A DNA stretch of 64,000 nucleotides from Sphingomonas soli NBRC 100801 (GCF_001591025.1 NZ_BCTZ01000001.1:186001-250000), one strand, 5' to 3'. Numbered from the stretch's first letter, positions 25,436-35,339 are shown. Notes: generated from the letters alone by a model not told the origin. Program-made: numbers and translations.

Positions 25436-28267
25436 ATGCCCCATCGCCTTGCCACAGCGTTTCTGCTTGCCGGCGTCGTGCTGCCTTGCGCGGCATCTGC
25501 CCAGACCGCGCCGGCGCCGATCGCCGTGCCCCCGCTGGCCTTTACCGAGCGGACGCTGCCCAATGGGCTGAAGGTGATCGCCATCCGCGACACGACCACG
25601 CCCACCGTATCGGTGCAGGTCTGGTACGATGTGGGTTCGAAGCACGATCCGGAGGGCCGCAGCGGCTTTGCCCATCTCTTCGAGCACATCCTGTCGCGCA
25701 AGACGCGCAACATGCCCTACAACATGATCAACCGGCTGACCGAGAATGTCGGCGGGGTGCGCAACGCATCGACCTGGTTCGACCGCACCAATTATTACGA
25801 GACCGTCCCCGCGCAATATCTGGAGACCATGCTGTGGACGCATGCCGAGCGCATGGCCCGGCCGGTTGTTGACGCGGACGTGTTCGAGACCGAGCGCAAG
25901 GTGGTGAAGGAGGAATACCGCCAGCGCGTATTGTCGCCGGCTTATGGGCGGATGCGGCTGGTGCTCGATGAGAACAGCTATGACACGCTGCCCAATCGGC
26001 GATCGGGGATTGGGAGCCTGGAGCAACTCGACGCAGCGACGCTGGAGGATGCCCGCGCTTTTCACGAGGCCTATTACGGGCCGGACACGGCGACGCTGAT
26101 CGTCGCGGGCAATTTCGATCCCAAGACGCTCGATGCGCTGGTGAACCGCTATTTCGACAGCATCCCGCGCCGCAAGAATCCGATTCCGCTCGCGATCAGG
26201 GCGGTGGAGAAGCCACGGACCAGCCCAAGGCTCGTGACTGCTTATGCGCCGAACGTGCCGTTGCCGCAGATTGCATCGACATGGCGGATCCCGGGCTGGA
26301 CGGACCCCGATATGGCGGCCCTGATGGTGCTGGACGGCATCCTGGCCACTGGCGACAGCTCCCGGCTGAAACAGGCGCTGGTGTTCGACAAGCCGATCGC
26401 GACTTCGGCCTATACCAATTTCTCGGACGTGGAGGATGGCGGCTTCCTCGCGCCGATCGTGACCCTTGCGAGCGGGACCAGCGTGGAGGATGCGGAAAAG
26501 GCGCTCGCCGCCGAGATCGCGAAGCTGCGCGACCAGCCGGTCACCGCCGCCGAACTGGCCGAAGCCAAGAACGAGATCCTCGCATCGGCGCTGCGCGGGC
26601 GCGAGACGGCTTCGGGGCGGGCGTTCGCGCTTGGCGAGGCGCTGATGCGGTCTGGTGATACCCAGGCGCTGGACAGGCAGCTCGCGCAGATCGGCAAGGT
26701 GACGATCGCCGATGTGCAGCGTGTGGCGCGCAAATATCTGACGCCGGAATCGCGCGTGGACATCCGCTATCTGGATGAAAGCAAGCGCCCCGCAGGCGAG
26801 AAGGACAATTGGGCGAACCCGGTGAAGATGCCCGTCTGGGCTTCGGTCCCGGCCGCGACCGGAAAGGCGCTAACGCTCGCGCCCGAAGGGGAGCGGCAGA
26901 ACCCGCCCGAGCCCTCTGCCGCGGTGCCGGTGACTCCGCCTGCTATCGCCGAAAGCCAACTCGCCAACGGGATGAAGCTGGTGAGTGCGCGCACGGGCGA
27001 TGTGCCGATCGCGACGATCGTTCTGGTGTTCAAGGGCGGCAATTCGACGGACCCGGTTGGCCGCGCCGGGCTAGCCGCGATGGCCGCGCAACTGGCGACC
27101 AAGGGAACCTCCTCCCGCTCGGCGAAGGAGATCGCCGCACAGCTGGAAGCGCTGGGTGTCGGTCTAGGCACAACCGCCGGCGCCGATGGCACGGTGCTCA
27201 GCATTTCGGGGCCGGTCGCCTCGCTCGAGGCCGCGGGCGAGATCCTGGCGGATATCGCGCGCAACGCGTCGTTCCCGGCCGACGAATTCGGGAAGGAGCG
27301 CAAGCGGACGATCGACCGGCTTAAGGTGAGCTTGAAGGACCCGGGATCGCTGGCGGGGATCACGCTAACCCGTGCGATCTATGGCTCTAGCCCTTATGGC
27401 GGCGTTAGTACCCCCAAGTCGCTGGGAAGCATGACGCGAGAGGATCTGCTGGCGCAACGCGATCGCTGGTGGCGGCCCGATAATGCGACGCTCATCGTCA
27501 CCGGGGGCATCGAGGCGGCGGATTCGAAGCGAATTGCGGATAAACTGTTCGGTAGCTGGAAGGCTTCGGGGCCTGCACCCGCGCTGCCCGCAGCGCTGGG
27601 CGGCGACCCCGCCAAGCCGCGACTGATTGTCGTGGATATGCCGGGCGCGGGCCAGGCGGCGGTGGTGGCGGGCCTGCGCATCCCCGAGCGCAGCGATCCG
27701 TCTTTTCCCGATCTGATGGTCGCCAACGCCGTGCTGGGAGCGGGCTCCAACGGTCGGCTGTTCCAGGAGGTGCGCGTCAAGCGGGCGCTGTCCTATGGCG
27801 CATATAGCTCGCTCGCCGGGCGGGCGGGGCCGGGGGTGATGGTGGCAAACGCGCAGACCAAGAATGAGAGCGCGCCCGAGGTTGTCGATGTCATTCTTGC
27901 GGAGATCAAGCGGCTGTCGACGGAGCCGCTGGATGCAACCACGACCGCGCAGCGCGTGGCATTCCTGCAGGGCGGAATCGGACGCCAGTCGGAAAGCAGC
28001 GCCGGATTCGCATCGACGCTCGCTTCGCTCACGCTGCAAGGCTTGCCGCCCGCGACCGCCGCGACGCTGCACGACCGGCTCGGCGCGGTGACGCCCGAGG
28101 CCGCCGCCGCAGCAGCACGCGCTTCTGTTGATAGCAGCCGGGCGAGCATCGTCATCGTCGGCGATGCCAAGATGTTCCTCGACAAGCTTCGCGCGGCGCA
28201 TCCCGAGGTGGAGGTGATTCCCGCAGGGTCGCTCGATCTGGATGCGCCCGTGCTGGGCGGGCGCTGA
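25436..28267 (+). CDS. M16 family zinc metallopeptidase, double-domain
   Basis: The 943-residue protein begins with a signal peptide (cleavage after ASAQ), so it acts in the periplasm. The first M16 domain has the inverted zinc motif HLFEH at residues 80-84 and the downstream Glu in ETERKVVKEEYRQR. The second half repeats the fold (SQLANGMKLVSARTGDVPIATIVLVFKGG), but the zinc-motif position reads GLAAMAAQL, so it is the usual catalytically dead partner domain. This one-chain active plus inactive layout is common in bacterial pitrilysin-like peptidases. It degrades short peptides. The gene stands alone. Confidence 0.94.
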   Translation: MPHRLATAFLLAGVVLPCAASAQTAPAPIAVPPLAFTERTLPNGLKVIAIRDTTTPTVSVQVWYDVGSKHDPEGRSGFAHLFEHILSRKTRNMPYNMINRLTENVGGVRNASTWFDRTNYYETVPAQYLETMLWTHAERMARPVVDADVFETERKVVKEEYRQRVLSPAYGRMRLVLDENSYDTLPNRRSGIGSLEQLDAATLEDARAFHEAYYGPDTATLIVAGNFDPKTLDALVNRYFDSIPRRKNPIPLAIRAVEKPRTSPRLVTAYAPNVPLPQIASTWRIPGWTDPDMAALMVLDGILATGDSSRLKQALVFDKPIATSAYTNFSDVEDGGFLAPIVTLASGTSVEDAEKALAAEIAKLRDQPVTAAELAEAKNEILASALRGRETASGRAFALGEALMRSGDTQALDRQLAQIGKVTIADVQRVARKYLTPESRVDIRYLDESKRPAGEKDNWANPVKMPVWASVPAATGKALTLAPEGERQNPPEPSAAVPVTPPAIAESQLANGMKLVSARTGDVPIATIVLVFKGGNSTDPVGRAGLAAMAAQLATKGTSSRSAKEIAAQLEALGVGLGTTAGADGTVLSISGPVASLEAAGEILADIARNASFPADEFGKERKRTIDRLKVSLKDPGSLAGITLTRAIYGSSPYGGVSTPKSLGSMTREDLLAQRDRWWRPDNATLIVTGGIEAADSKRIADKLFGSWKASGPAPALPAALGGDPAKPRLIVVDMPGAGQAAVVAGLRIPERSDPSFPDLMVANAVLGAGSNGRLFQEVRVKRALSYGAYSSLAGRAGPGVMVANAQTKNESAPEVVDVILAEIKRLSTEPLDATTTAQRVAFLQGGIGRQSESSAGFASTLASLTLQGLPPATAATLHDRLGAVTPEAAAAAARASVDSSRASIVIVGDAKMFLDKLRAAHPEVEVIPAGSLDLDAPVLGGR

Positions 28268-29431
28268 TCAGTCGAACGGACGCGCCTGTGCTTCCTCGGT
28301 GAGGCTCCATGCCGAGCGCTTGCCGGGTGTGGCAGGCACATCGGTGGAGAAATAGGCGACGCCGGTTCCGCTCTTGCGATCGATCCACAGGCCGGATTTC
28401 AGGCCATAGGCTTCGCCCGCATGGCCGAAGCGGCGCACGCCATCGCCGAAAGGATCGTCGCGGCAGCCGGAGACCGGCGTGGCCAGGATCTCGGTCGCGA
28501 GACCATAGGTGCAGTGAAAGCCATTGTCGTTGTCGGCATTCGAGCCGTTGTACGTCCAGAGCGGGGTTTCGAGGATCGCGACCGAGCGGGGGTGGAGCAG
28601 GCGCACGCCGTCCAGCGTGCCGCGATTGATCAGCATGCGCCCGATCCGCGCCAGCCCGCGCGCGGAAATGCGCAGGCCGCCCTGCGGCGCGAAGGTCGCG
28701 CCGTTGCGGCCCGGCTTCCAGGCCGAGAGATCGCAGCTTCCGTCGGTGGCCGGGGTGACCGGGCAGGCGGGCAGGGCACCCCGGTGATCGTCCTTGGTCG
28801 GCTGGCGCGCGCGGTAGATCGTCACGGCGCGTTTGATGGCGTCTTGCGAGCAGGTGACGAACTGGAAACAGGCATCGAGCTTGAGCGGCTTCAGGACCAG
28901 CCGGTCCATCAGCCTGTCGAAGCGCTCGCCGGTGACCTTTTCCATCGCGGCCGCGACAACCGGCGTGTTGAAATTGGCGTAGTGAAACCAGGTGCCGGGG
29001 GCATGCGCCGCGTCCCACGCTTCGGGCTGTTCGAGGATCGCGCGCATGTCCGCATCGAGCGGCAGGACGTAATCCAGCTTGTCGGTAAGGCTAGACTGGT
29101 GGGAGAGCAGCAAGCGGAGCGTGATCGGCTTGTCCGGGAAAGCGGGGTTGCGCAGCTTCCAGCCGAGATAGTGTGAGACATCCGCATCGAGGTTCAGCCT
29201 GCCTTGCTCGACGAGGCGCAGCACGCCGATCGCGACGACCATCTTGGAGATCGATGCGACGCGCACCGGATCGTCCACGCCGATTGCTCGCCCGGCGGCG
29301 ATGTCGGCCAGTCCCGAGGCGCGGATGCCGGTTTCGCCCTTTGCATCGAAGGCCACGCGGACCTGAGCGACGGGTGGTGCGGCGGGATCGGTTTGGGGCG
29401 CGGCCGCGGCGAGCAGGAGGCTGAGCAACAT
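28268..29431 (-). CDS. Serine hydrolase of the class C beta-lactamase family
   Basis: The 387-residue protein has a signal peptide ([14 protein letters not shown]). The SxxK nucleophile motif is VASISKMV, and the YxN motif is HYANFNT. A late FGHAGEAYG fits the third motif (HxG in place of KTG). It belongs to the beta-lactamase/D-aminopeptidase-type esterase family (COG1680). ATG at 29431 is preferred over 29485 because it starts the signal peptide and leaves 56 bases for the divergent LysR promoter. Its position beside D-amino-acid catabolism genes suggests a D-peptidase or peptide esterase in the periplasm. Confidence 0.9.
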   Translation of the reverse strand: MLLSLLLAAAAPQTDPAAPPVAQVRVAFDAKGETGIRASGLADIAAGRAIGVDDPVRVASISKMVVAIGVLRLVEQGRLNLDADVSHYLGWKLRNPAFPDKPITLRLLLSHQSSLTDKLDYVLPLDADMRAILEQPEAWDAAHAPGTWFHYANFNTPVVAAAMEKVTGERFDRLMDRLVLKPLKLDACFQFVTCSQDAIKRAVTIYRARQPTKDDHRGALPACPVTPATDGSCDLSAWKPGRNGATFAPQGGLRISARGLARIGRMLINRGTLDGVRLLHPRSVAILETPLWTYNGSNADNDNGFHCTYGLATEILATPVSGCRDDPFGDGVRRFGHAGEAYGLKSGLWIDRKSGTGVAYFSTDVPATPGKRSAWSLTEEAQARPFD

Positions 29432-29487
29432 GCCCGCAACATGACTCCGCCTTTCTCTTTCCGCAAACTCCGATAAGCTGCCCACCT

Positions 29488-30372
29488 ATGAACTTAAGGC
29501 ATATCGAGATCTTCCACGCGGTGTACGTCAACGGGTCGGTCAGCGGCGCGGCGCGGGCGCTCAACGTGTCGCAGCCCTCGGTTTCGAAGATGCTGCGGCA
29601 TGCGGAATCGCTGCTGGGGTTCCAGCTTTTCCAACGCGCATCGGGCCGGCTGGTGGCGACGGAAGACGCGCATGCGCTGTTCAGCGAAGTCGCGGAGATC
29701 CAGGACCGGGTCTATGCGCTGCGCGAGGCGGGGCGGAACCTGCGGCGGGGATCGGGCGGCATGCTGCGCATCTCAGCGCTGCCCAGCCTAGCGCTGAGCG
29801 TGCTGCCCAATGCCGTGGCGCAGTTCCTGCGCACGCACGAAAGCGTGAAGTTCGATCTCCAGACGGTTCATCACGACGATCTCCTGCGCAAGCTGTACGA
29901 GCGCGAGACCGAAATCGCGGTCGCCTATGAAGTGCCCTATGCCGCGCCGATCGGTGCCCGGAAGATCGGCACGGGCGAGCTCGTGGCGCTATTTCGCGAG
30001 CAGGACATTCCCAACCCGCCCGAGCGCATCCGGATCGAGGCGCTGGCGGGCAAGCGCTTCATCAGCGTCGCCCAGAGCGGCCCGATCGGCCAGCTTTTCA
30101 CGCAGGAATTGCAGCGAACCGACCTGGAGCTGGACGAGGTCGTCTCGGCCCGGACCTTCTACATTGCATCGGCGCTGGTAGCGCAGGGCGTGGGGGTGAC
30201 GGTGGTGGACAGCTTCACTGCGCACGCTTCGCTCGCGCCGGGGCTCGCGATGCGCCCGCTGGAAAATCCCCTGCGCTTTGACGTGAACGCGATGTTCCTG
30301 ACCAATCGGCCGCCGACCGTGCTCGCTACCGACTTTCTCAAGGCGTTCGAACGCGCGGTCGCCGCCGTATAG
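29488..30372 (+). CDS. LysR-family transcriptional regulator next to dgcNA
   Basis: The 294-residue regulator has an N-terminal winged HTH (SVSGAARALNVSQPSVSKML, then LGFQLFQRASGRLVATEDA) and an effector domain ending in a CysB-like fold. It is divergent from the serine hydrolase and directly upstream of the DgcN-DgcA-aminoacylase genes in the same direction. It is the likely D-glutamate or N-acyl-D-amino-acid sensor for that operon. Confidence 0.92.
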   Translation: MNLRHIEIFHAVYVNGSVSGAARALNVSQPSVSKMLRHAESLLGFQLFQRASGRLVATEDAHALFSEVAEIQDRVYALREAGRNLRRGSGGMLRISALPSLALSVLPNAVAQFLRTHESVKFDLQTVHHDDLLRKLYERETEIAVAYEVPYAAPIGARKIGTGELVALFREQDIPNPPERIRIEALAGKRFISVAQSGPIGQLFTQELQRTDLELDEVVSARTFYIASALVAQGVGVTVVDSFTAHASLAPGLAMRPLENPLRFDVNAMFLTNRPPTVLATDFLKAFERAVAAV

Positions 30373-30393
30373 CGAACGGTTATGGCGGAGCGC

Positions 30394-30406
30394 GCATAAT
30401 ATATGC
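30394..30406. promoter_or_regulatory. AT-rich palindrome GCATA-ATA-TATGC ahead of dgcN
   Basis: A perfect 5-3-5 inverted repeat lies in the 68-base gap between the LysR gene and dgcN. It also contains a -10-like CATAAT. A CGAACG/CGTTCG pair flanks it more widely. It could be the operator/promoter for dgcN. This is weak evidence from sequence alone. Confidence 0.3.
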
Positions 30407-30440
30407 CCGCTCGTTCGTGTTGCGGGATACGGATGTGGAG

Positions 30441-31433
30441 ATGATCCCTGCACCGTATCTATTGTATCTCGGGCACAGCGCCGACTTTATTGGCATCAAG
30501 ACCTCGCGCGGACTTGCGACGTTCCGGCGCGACGATTGCGTGGGCGAGTTTCGCCACGACGATTGCCCGCTGACGCTCGATCTGCCGCGCCTGACGATGG
30601 CGGAGGGCGCTGCGGCGGGCGCGAAGACGCTCGTGCTCGGCATCGCCAATTCGGGCGGCAGCATGGGCGAGGATCTGATCCAGGATGCGATCGCCGGGCT
30701 GGAGGCGGGGATGAACATCGCCTCGGGCCTGCACCAGCGGCTGCGCGACGAGCCCCGGCTGGTGAAGCTGGCGGAGAGCAAGGGACTGCAGCTTTTCGAC
30801 GTTCGCGATCCGCCCGCCGATCTCAAGGTCGGCAATGGCTATGCGCGCGCCGGACGGCGGCTGCTGACGGTCGGCACCGATTGTTCGGTCGGCAAGATGT
30901 ATGCGACGATCGCCATCGCGGATGCCATCCGCGCGCGCGGGATCAAGGCGGATTTCCGCGCGACGGGGCAGACCGGGATCCTGATCGCGGGCGCCGGCGT
31001 GCCGATCGACGCGGTGGTGGCCGATTTCATCTCGGGCGGGATCGAGATGCTCGCGCCCGCGCGCGACGATGATGGCTGGGATGTGATCGAGGGGCAGGGC
31101 TCGCTTTTCCACCCGAGCTTCGCCGGCGTATCCACCGGCCTGCTCCACGGCGCGCAGCCCGAAGCGCTGGTGCTCTGCCACGATCCGAGCCGCGAACATA
31201 TGCGCGGGCTTCCGGGGCGCAAATTGCCGAGCCTGGCGGAATGTCTCGAGGCCAACCTCCAGGTCGCGCGGCTGACCAGCCCGGACGTTCGCGCGGTGGG
31301 CATATGCCTCAATACGTCGGGGCTCGGTCGCGAGCAGGCGCTCGAGCTCTGCAAGATGACCGAGGCGGCGTTGGGCCTGCCCTGCACCGACCCGATCGCG
31401 TTCGGCGTCGAAGCGATCGTCGACGCGCTCTGA
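30441..31433 (+). CDS. dgcN: DgcN-type D-glutamate N-acetyltransferase (DUF1611)
   Basis: The 330-residue protein matches the DUF1611 family. It begins MIPAPYLLYLGHSADFIGIK, contains the P-loop-like VGTDCSVGKMYATIAIADA and the segment VADFISGGIEM, and ends with CTDPIAFGVEAIVDAL. Known members (DgcN) acetylate D-glutamate to N-acetyl-D-glutamate, the first step of the DgcN-DgcA route. ATG at 30441 is chosen because the family starts there; GTG at 30417 is in frame. The stop overlaps the next start by one base (TGATG). Confidence 0.88.
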   Translation: MIPAPYLLYLGHSADFIGIKTSRGLATFRRDDCVGEFRHDDCPLTLDLPRLTMAEGAAAGAKTLVLGIANSGGSMGEDLIQDAIAGLEAGMNIASGLHQRLRDEPRLVKLAESKGLQLFDVRDPPADLKVGNGYARAGRRLLTVGTDCSVGKMYATIAIADAIRARGIKADFRATGQTGILIAGAGVPIDAVVADFISGGIEMLAPARDDDGWDVIEGQGSLFHPSFAGVSTGLLHGAQPEALVLCHDPSREHMRGLPGRKLPSLAECLEANLQVARLTSPDVRAVGICLNTSGLGREQALELCKMTEAALGLPCTDPIAFGVEAIVDAL

Positions 31434-32416
31434 TGCGCAGGACGCTGCGCGCACAGGCCGAACACTTCCCGCTCACGCAACCCTTCCGAATTTCGCGCGG
31501 CGTGAAGACGCAGGCGGACGTGGTAACCGTGTCGATCACCGACGGCGAAGTGACCGGGCGGGGCGAGGGCGTGCCCTATCCGCGCTATGGCGAGAGCATC
31601 GACACGACGCTGGCGGCGATCGTCAACGTGCGCGCGGCGATCGAAGGCGGGGCGGGCCGGCACGCGCTGCAGAAGCTGCTGCCGCCGGGCGCGGCGCGCA
31701 ACGCGGTGGACTGCGCATTGTGGGACCTGGAAGCGCGCAAATCGGGCAAGTCGGTCGCCGAGATGATCGGCGCGCCCGAGCCGGCGCGGCTGGCGAGCGC
31801 GCTGACCGTGGTGATCGATACGCCCGAGGCGATGGCCGCTGCCGCGAAGGCGATTGCGGGCGCGCCGCTGCTCAAGATCAAGGTCGATGCGAACGACCCC
31901 GAGGCGCAGATTCGCGCGGTGCGCGCGGCGGCGCCGGATTGCCGGATGATCGTCGATCCCAATGAAAGCTGGGACGAGGCGCTGCTGCGCGCGATCGAGC
32001 CGCTGCTGGTGGAACTGCGCATCGATCTGCTCGAGCAACCGGTGCCTGCGGGCGCGGATGAATGGCTCGAAGGCTTCGCGTCCAAGGTGCCGATCTGCGC
32101 CGACGAGGCGGTGCACGTCGCGGCGGATCTGGACGTGGTCGCACGGCGCTATCAGGTGGTGAACGTAAAGCTCGACAAGGCGGGCGGGCTCACCGCCGCT
32201 CTGGAGCTGGCGCATGCAACCCATGCACGCGGGCTGGGGCTGATGACCGGCTGCATGGTAAGTTCTTCGCTGTCGATCGCGGCGGCGCTGCATGTGGCGC
32301 GTATGTCTGATTTTGTGGACCTTGACGGCCCCATATGGCTGGCGGAGGATCGCGCCGGTGGGGTACGCGACGAAGGCGGAATGCTGCTGCCGCCCGTTCA
32401 AGGTTTTTGGGGATAA
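31433..32416 (+). CDS. dgcA: DgcA-type N-acetyl-D-glutamate racemase (enolase superfamily, dipeptide-epimerase-like)
   Basis: The 327-residue protein is a muconate-lactonizing-type enolase-superfamily member. The catalytic KxK is LLKIKVDA, the metal ligands lie in IVDPNESW, LLEQPV and ICADEAV, and the second catalytic Lys is in VKLDKAGG. This layout is shared by L-Ala-D/L-Glu epimerases (YcjG) and DgcA, which turns N-acetyl-D-Glu into N-acetyl-L-Glu. The pairing with DgcN favours the second function. It shares one base with the genes on either side, so the three genes are tightly coupled. Confidence 0.88.
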   Translation: MRRTLRAQAEHFPLTQPFRISRGVKTQADVVTVSITDGEVTGRGEGVPYPRYGESIDTTLAAIVNVRAAIEGGAGRHALQKLLPPGAARNAVDCALWDLEARKSGKSVAEMIGAPEPARLASALTVVIDTPEAMAAAAKAIAGAPLLKIKVDANDPEAQIRAVRAAAPDCRMIVDPNESWDEALLRAIEPLLVELRIDLLEQPVPAGADEWLEGFASKVPICADEAVHVAADLDVVARRYQVVNVKLDKAGGLTAALELAHATHARGLGLMTGCMVSSSLSIAAALHVARMSDFVDLDGPIWLAEDRAGGVRDEGGMLLPPVQGFWG

Positions 32417-33978
32417 TGATGAAGGTCGCGCTGCTTCTCGGGACTTTGGCCCTTTCGCTGGGTGCCGCGACCGCACCGCCGCAGAAAGTCGATCTGCTGA
32501 TCCGGGGTGGCACGGTTTATACGGGCAACGGAGCGCCGTTTGTCGGCGATGTCGCAATCCGTGGCGACCGGATCGTTGCGGTCGGCCGCCATGCCAATGT
32601 GATCCCCGCGCGGACGATCGAGGCGAAGGGGATGATCGTCGCACCGGGCTTCATCGATCCGCACACGCATATGGAGGGCGATCTCGCCTCGAAGGATCCG
32701 GCGCAGCGGCTGGTTCCGGCGTTCCTGATGCAGGGCGTGACGACCGCGTTCTTCGGCAATGACGGCGGCGGCGATCCCGATATCGCCAAGGTGCTGGGGC
32801 GCGCCAAGGACCACCCCGTCGGCATCAACTATGCGGCCTATGCCGGCTTCGGTGCGATCCGCGCGAAGGTGGTGGGGGCGGACAATCGCGCGCCGACGCC
32901 CGCCGAGATGGCGCAGATGAAGCGCCTGGTTTCGGATGCCATGTGTCAGGGTGCGCTCGGCCTTTCGACCGGTTTGTTCTATGCGCCACAGAGCTTCGCC
33001 AAGACCGAGGAAGTGATCGAACTCGCGAGGGAAGTGGGCAAGCGCGGCGGCAGCTATGACAGCCATATCCGCGACGAAAGTTCGTATACGGTGGGGCTGG
33101 CCGCAGCGATCGACGAGGCAATCCGGATCGGGCGCGAGGGCAGGCTGCCCGCGCATATCAGCCACATCAAGGCGCTGGGCGTCGACGTGCAGGGGCAGGC
33201 GGGCGCGATCATCGCCAAGGTGGAGGCCGCGCGCCGTGCCGGGCAGATGGTGACGGCTGACCAATATCCCTGGTCTGCTTCGGGCACGAGCCTGGTGGCT
33301 TCGCTGGTGCCGCTCTGGGCACAGGATGGCGGACGGCCGGCCTTGCTGAAGCGCTTCGCCGATCCGGCGCTGACGACGAAGCTGCGCGAGGGGATCGCGG
33401 AGAATATGCGCAAGCGCGGCGGCGCGGAGAAGCTGTTGATCGTCGAAGGGCGCTACCTCAACAAGACGCTCGCCGCCGTTGCCAAAGAACGCGGCGAAGA
33501 TGCCGTGACGGCGGCGATTGAGACGATCAGGATCGGCGATCCGGGCGTGGTTTCGTTCAACCAGAGCGAGGCCGACATCAAGGCGTTCATGGCACGTCCA
33601 TGGGTGATGACCGGGTCCGATGCATCGGGCGGGCATCCGCGCATCTATGGCAGTTTCGCGCGGAAATATGCTTACTACGTCAAGGATCAGCGTGTGCTGA
33701 CGCTTGGCCAGTTCATCTATCGCAGCTCGACGCTGACGGCCGACACGTTTGGGCTTGCCGGGCGCGGGCGGCTGACGGCGGGGGCGTTTGCCGATGTCGT
33801 CGTGTTCGATCCCAAGACCTATGCCGCGCAGGCGACCTATGAGAGCCCCAAGCTGCTCGCCACGGGCGTGCGCAGCGTCGTGGTCAATGGTGTGCTGGCG
33901 GTGGACAAAGGCAAGATGACGGGCAAGGCTGCGGGGCGGGCATTGGCGCACACGCCGACGCGGGGGACCTGCGGCTGA
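32416..33978 (+). CDS. N-acyl-D-amino-acid deacylase (D-aminoacylase), amidohydrolase family
   Basis: The 520-residue protein fits the D-aminoacylase family of amidohydrolases. The metal motif is PGFIDPHTHMEGD, later ligands fall in DSHIRDE and HISHIKALG, and the catalytic Asp is in MTGSDASGGHP. A short hydrophobic N-terminus (MMKVALLLGTLALSLGAATA) is a likely signal peptide, so it would act outside the cytoplasm. Members free D-amino acids from N-acyl-D-Glu, -Asp or neutral N-acyl-D-amino acids. It overlaps dgcA by one base (TAATG), so it is the third gene of the unit and would supply D-amino acids to the DgcN-DgcA route. Confidence 0.93.
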   Translation: MMKVALLLGTLALSLGAATAPPQKVDLLIRGGTVYTGNGAPFVGDVAIRGDRIVAVGRHANVIPARTIEAKGMIVAPGFIDPHTHMEGDLASKDPAQRLVPAFLMQGVTTAFFGNDGGGDPDIAKVLGRAKDHPVGINYAAYAGFGAIRAKVVGADNRAPTPAEMAQMKRLVSDAMCQGALGLSTGLFYAPQSFAKTEEVIELAREVGKRGGSYDSHIRDESSYTVGLAAAIDEAIRIGREGRLPAHISHIKALGVDVQGQAGAIIAKVEAARRAGQMVTADQYPWSASGTSLVASLVPLWAQDGGRPALLKRFADPALTTKLREGIAENMRKRGGAEKLLIVEGRYLNKTLAAVAKERGEDAVTAAIETIRIGDPGVVSFNQSEADIKAFMARPWVMTGSDASGGHPRIYGSFARKYAYYVKDQRVLTLGQFIYRSSTLTADTFGLAGRGRLTAGAFADVVVFDPKTYAAQATYESPKLLATGVRSVVVNGVLAVDKGKMTGKAAGRALAHTPTRGTCG

Positions 33979-34084
33979 TACGTCGCTGCGGTGCTTCCGC
34001 GAAAGCCGGAGCACAAGATCATGGGCGAGCCGCTTGTCGCCTTAAGCTTCGGCGGTTGCGGGGGGACATCGGGGGGAGTGTTTG

Positions 34085-35329
34085 ATGCTTAGGGCATGGT
34101 TCGCGATCGCGCTGTGGAAGCGGGTGCTGGCGGCGCTGGCGCTGGGGCTGGTGTTTGCGTTGGTCGCGCCCAAGGCGACGCCGTCGGTGATGTTCATGGG
34201 CGATCTGTTCGTCCGCGCGATCCGGATGCTGGTCGCGCCGATCGTGCTGGTGACGATCGCTTCGGGGATCACGGCGCTGGCCGATCCCAAGCGGCTGGGC
34301 AGCCTTGGCGGGCGGACGATCGGGCTGTTCGCTTTCACCACCGCAGTCGCGGTATCGATCGGCATGTTGGTCGCGACGTTGGTGCAGCCAGGCGTCGGTG
34401 CGCCGCTTGGCACGGCGACCGCGCACGCGCTGGGCGAGCCGGTGACGCCGTACCAGCAGCTCATGGGCATCATTCCGCTCAATATCGTCGATGCGCTGGC
34501 GAAGGGCGACATGCTCGCGCTGATCTTCGTGGCGGTGCTTGTCGGGGTCGGGACGGTGATCGCGGGGGAGGCGGGCAAGCCGTTCGCGGCGATGCTCCAG
34601 TCGCTGTCCTCGGTGCTGCTCAAGATTGTCGGCATCGTCATGGAGGCGACGCCGTTCGGGGTGTTCGCGCTGATCGCCAATGCGGTCGCGGCGAACGGCG
34701 CGGCGGTGTTCGTCAATGTCGGCTGGCTGGCGCTGGCGGTGGTGCTGGGCTCACTGATCCAGATCGTGGTGGTCCACAGCCTGATCCTCAAGCTGGTCGC
34801 CAAGCTGCCGCTGCTGCCTTTCTTCCGAGGCATCGTGGATGCGCTGGTGGTGGCCTTCTCGACGGCTTCCAGCTCGGCGACGCTGCCGGTGGCGATGCGC
34901 GTCGCCGAGAAGAATCTGGGGGTTGGGCGCTCGATCTTCTCGACCGTTCTGCCGCTTGGCGCGAGCATCGGCAAGGACGGGACGGCGTTGTATGTCGGTC
35001 TGCTGAGCATGTTCGCCTTGCAGGCGTTCGGCGTGCCGCTGACCCCGCAGGTCTATGCGGTGGTGCTGCTGACCGGCGCGCTGGCCGCGTTCGGGACGGC
35101 ACCGGTGCCCTCCGCCTCGCTGTTCATGCTCGCAGCGGTGCTCTCTGCGGTGGGCGTGGCGCCCGAGCAGACGGCGCTGGTCGTTGGCTTCGTGCTACCG
35201 TTCGACCGGCTGCTCGACATGACCCGCACCGTGCCCAGCGCTTGCGCCAACCTGACCGTCGCCACGACTGTCGCACGGTGGGAAGGCGAGCTGGACGAAG
35301 CCATATATTGTTCAGCCAAGGACGACTAA
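34085..35329 (+). CDS. Dicarboxylate/amino acid:cation symporter (DAACS, GltP/DctA-like)
   Basis: The 414-residue membrane protein has the DAACS fold: eight membrane segments, the serine-rich re-entrant loop STASSSATLP, and the substrate-binding VLPFDRLLDMTRT and NLTVAT segments. The family imports glutamate, aspartate or C4-dicarboxylates with protons or sodium. It starts 106 bases after the D-aminoacylase in the same direction. It probably brings D-glutamate or released amino acids into the cell for DgcN. The ATG has GGGGGAGTG ahead of it. Confidence 0.93.
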   Translation: MLRAWFAIALWKRVLAALALGLVFALVAPKATPSVMFMGDLFVRAIRMLVAPIVLVTIASGITALADPKRLGSLGGRTIGLFAFTTAVAVSIGMLVATLVQPGVGAPLGTATAHALGEPVTPYQQLMGIIPLNIVDALAKGDMLALIFVAVLVGVGTVIAGEAGKPFAAMLQSLSSVLLKIVGIVMEATPFGVFALIANAVAANGAAVFVNVGWLALAVVLGSLIQIVVVHSLILKLVAKLPLLPFFRGIVDALVVAFSTASSSATLPVAMRVAEKNLGVGRSIFSTVLPLGASIGKDGTALYVGLLSMFALQAFGVPLTPQVYAVVLLTGALAAFGTAPVPSASLFMLAAVLSAVGVAPEQTALVVGFVLPFDRLLDMTRTVPSACANLTVATTVARWEGELDEAIYCSAKDD

Positions 35330-35339
35330 ACGCCGCTCC

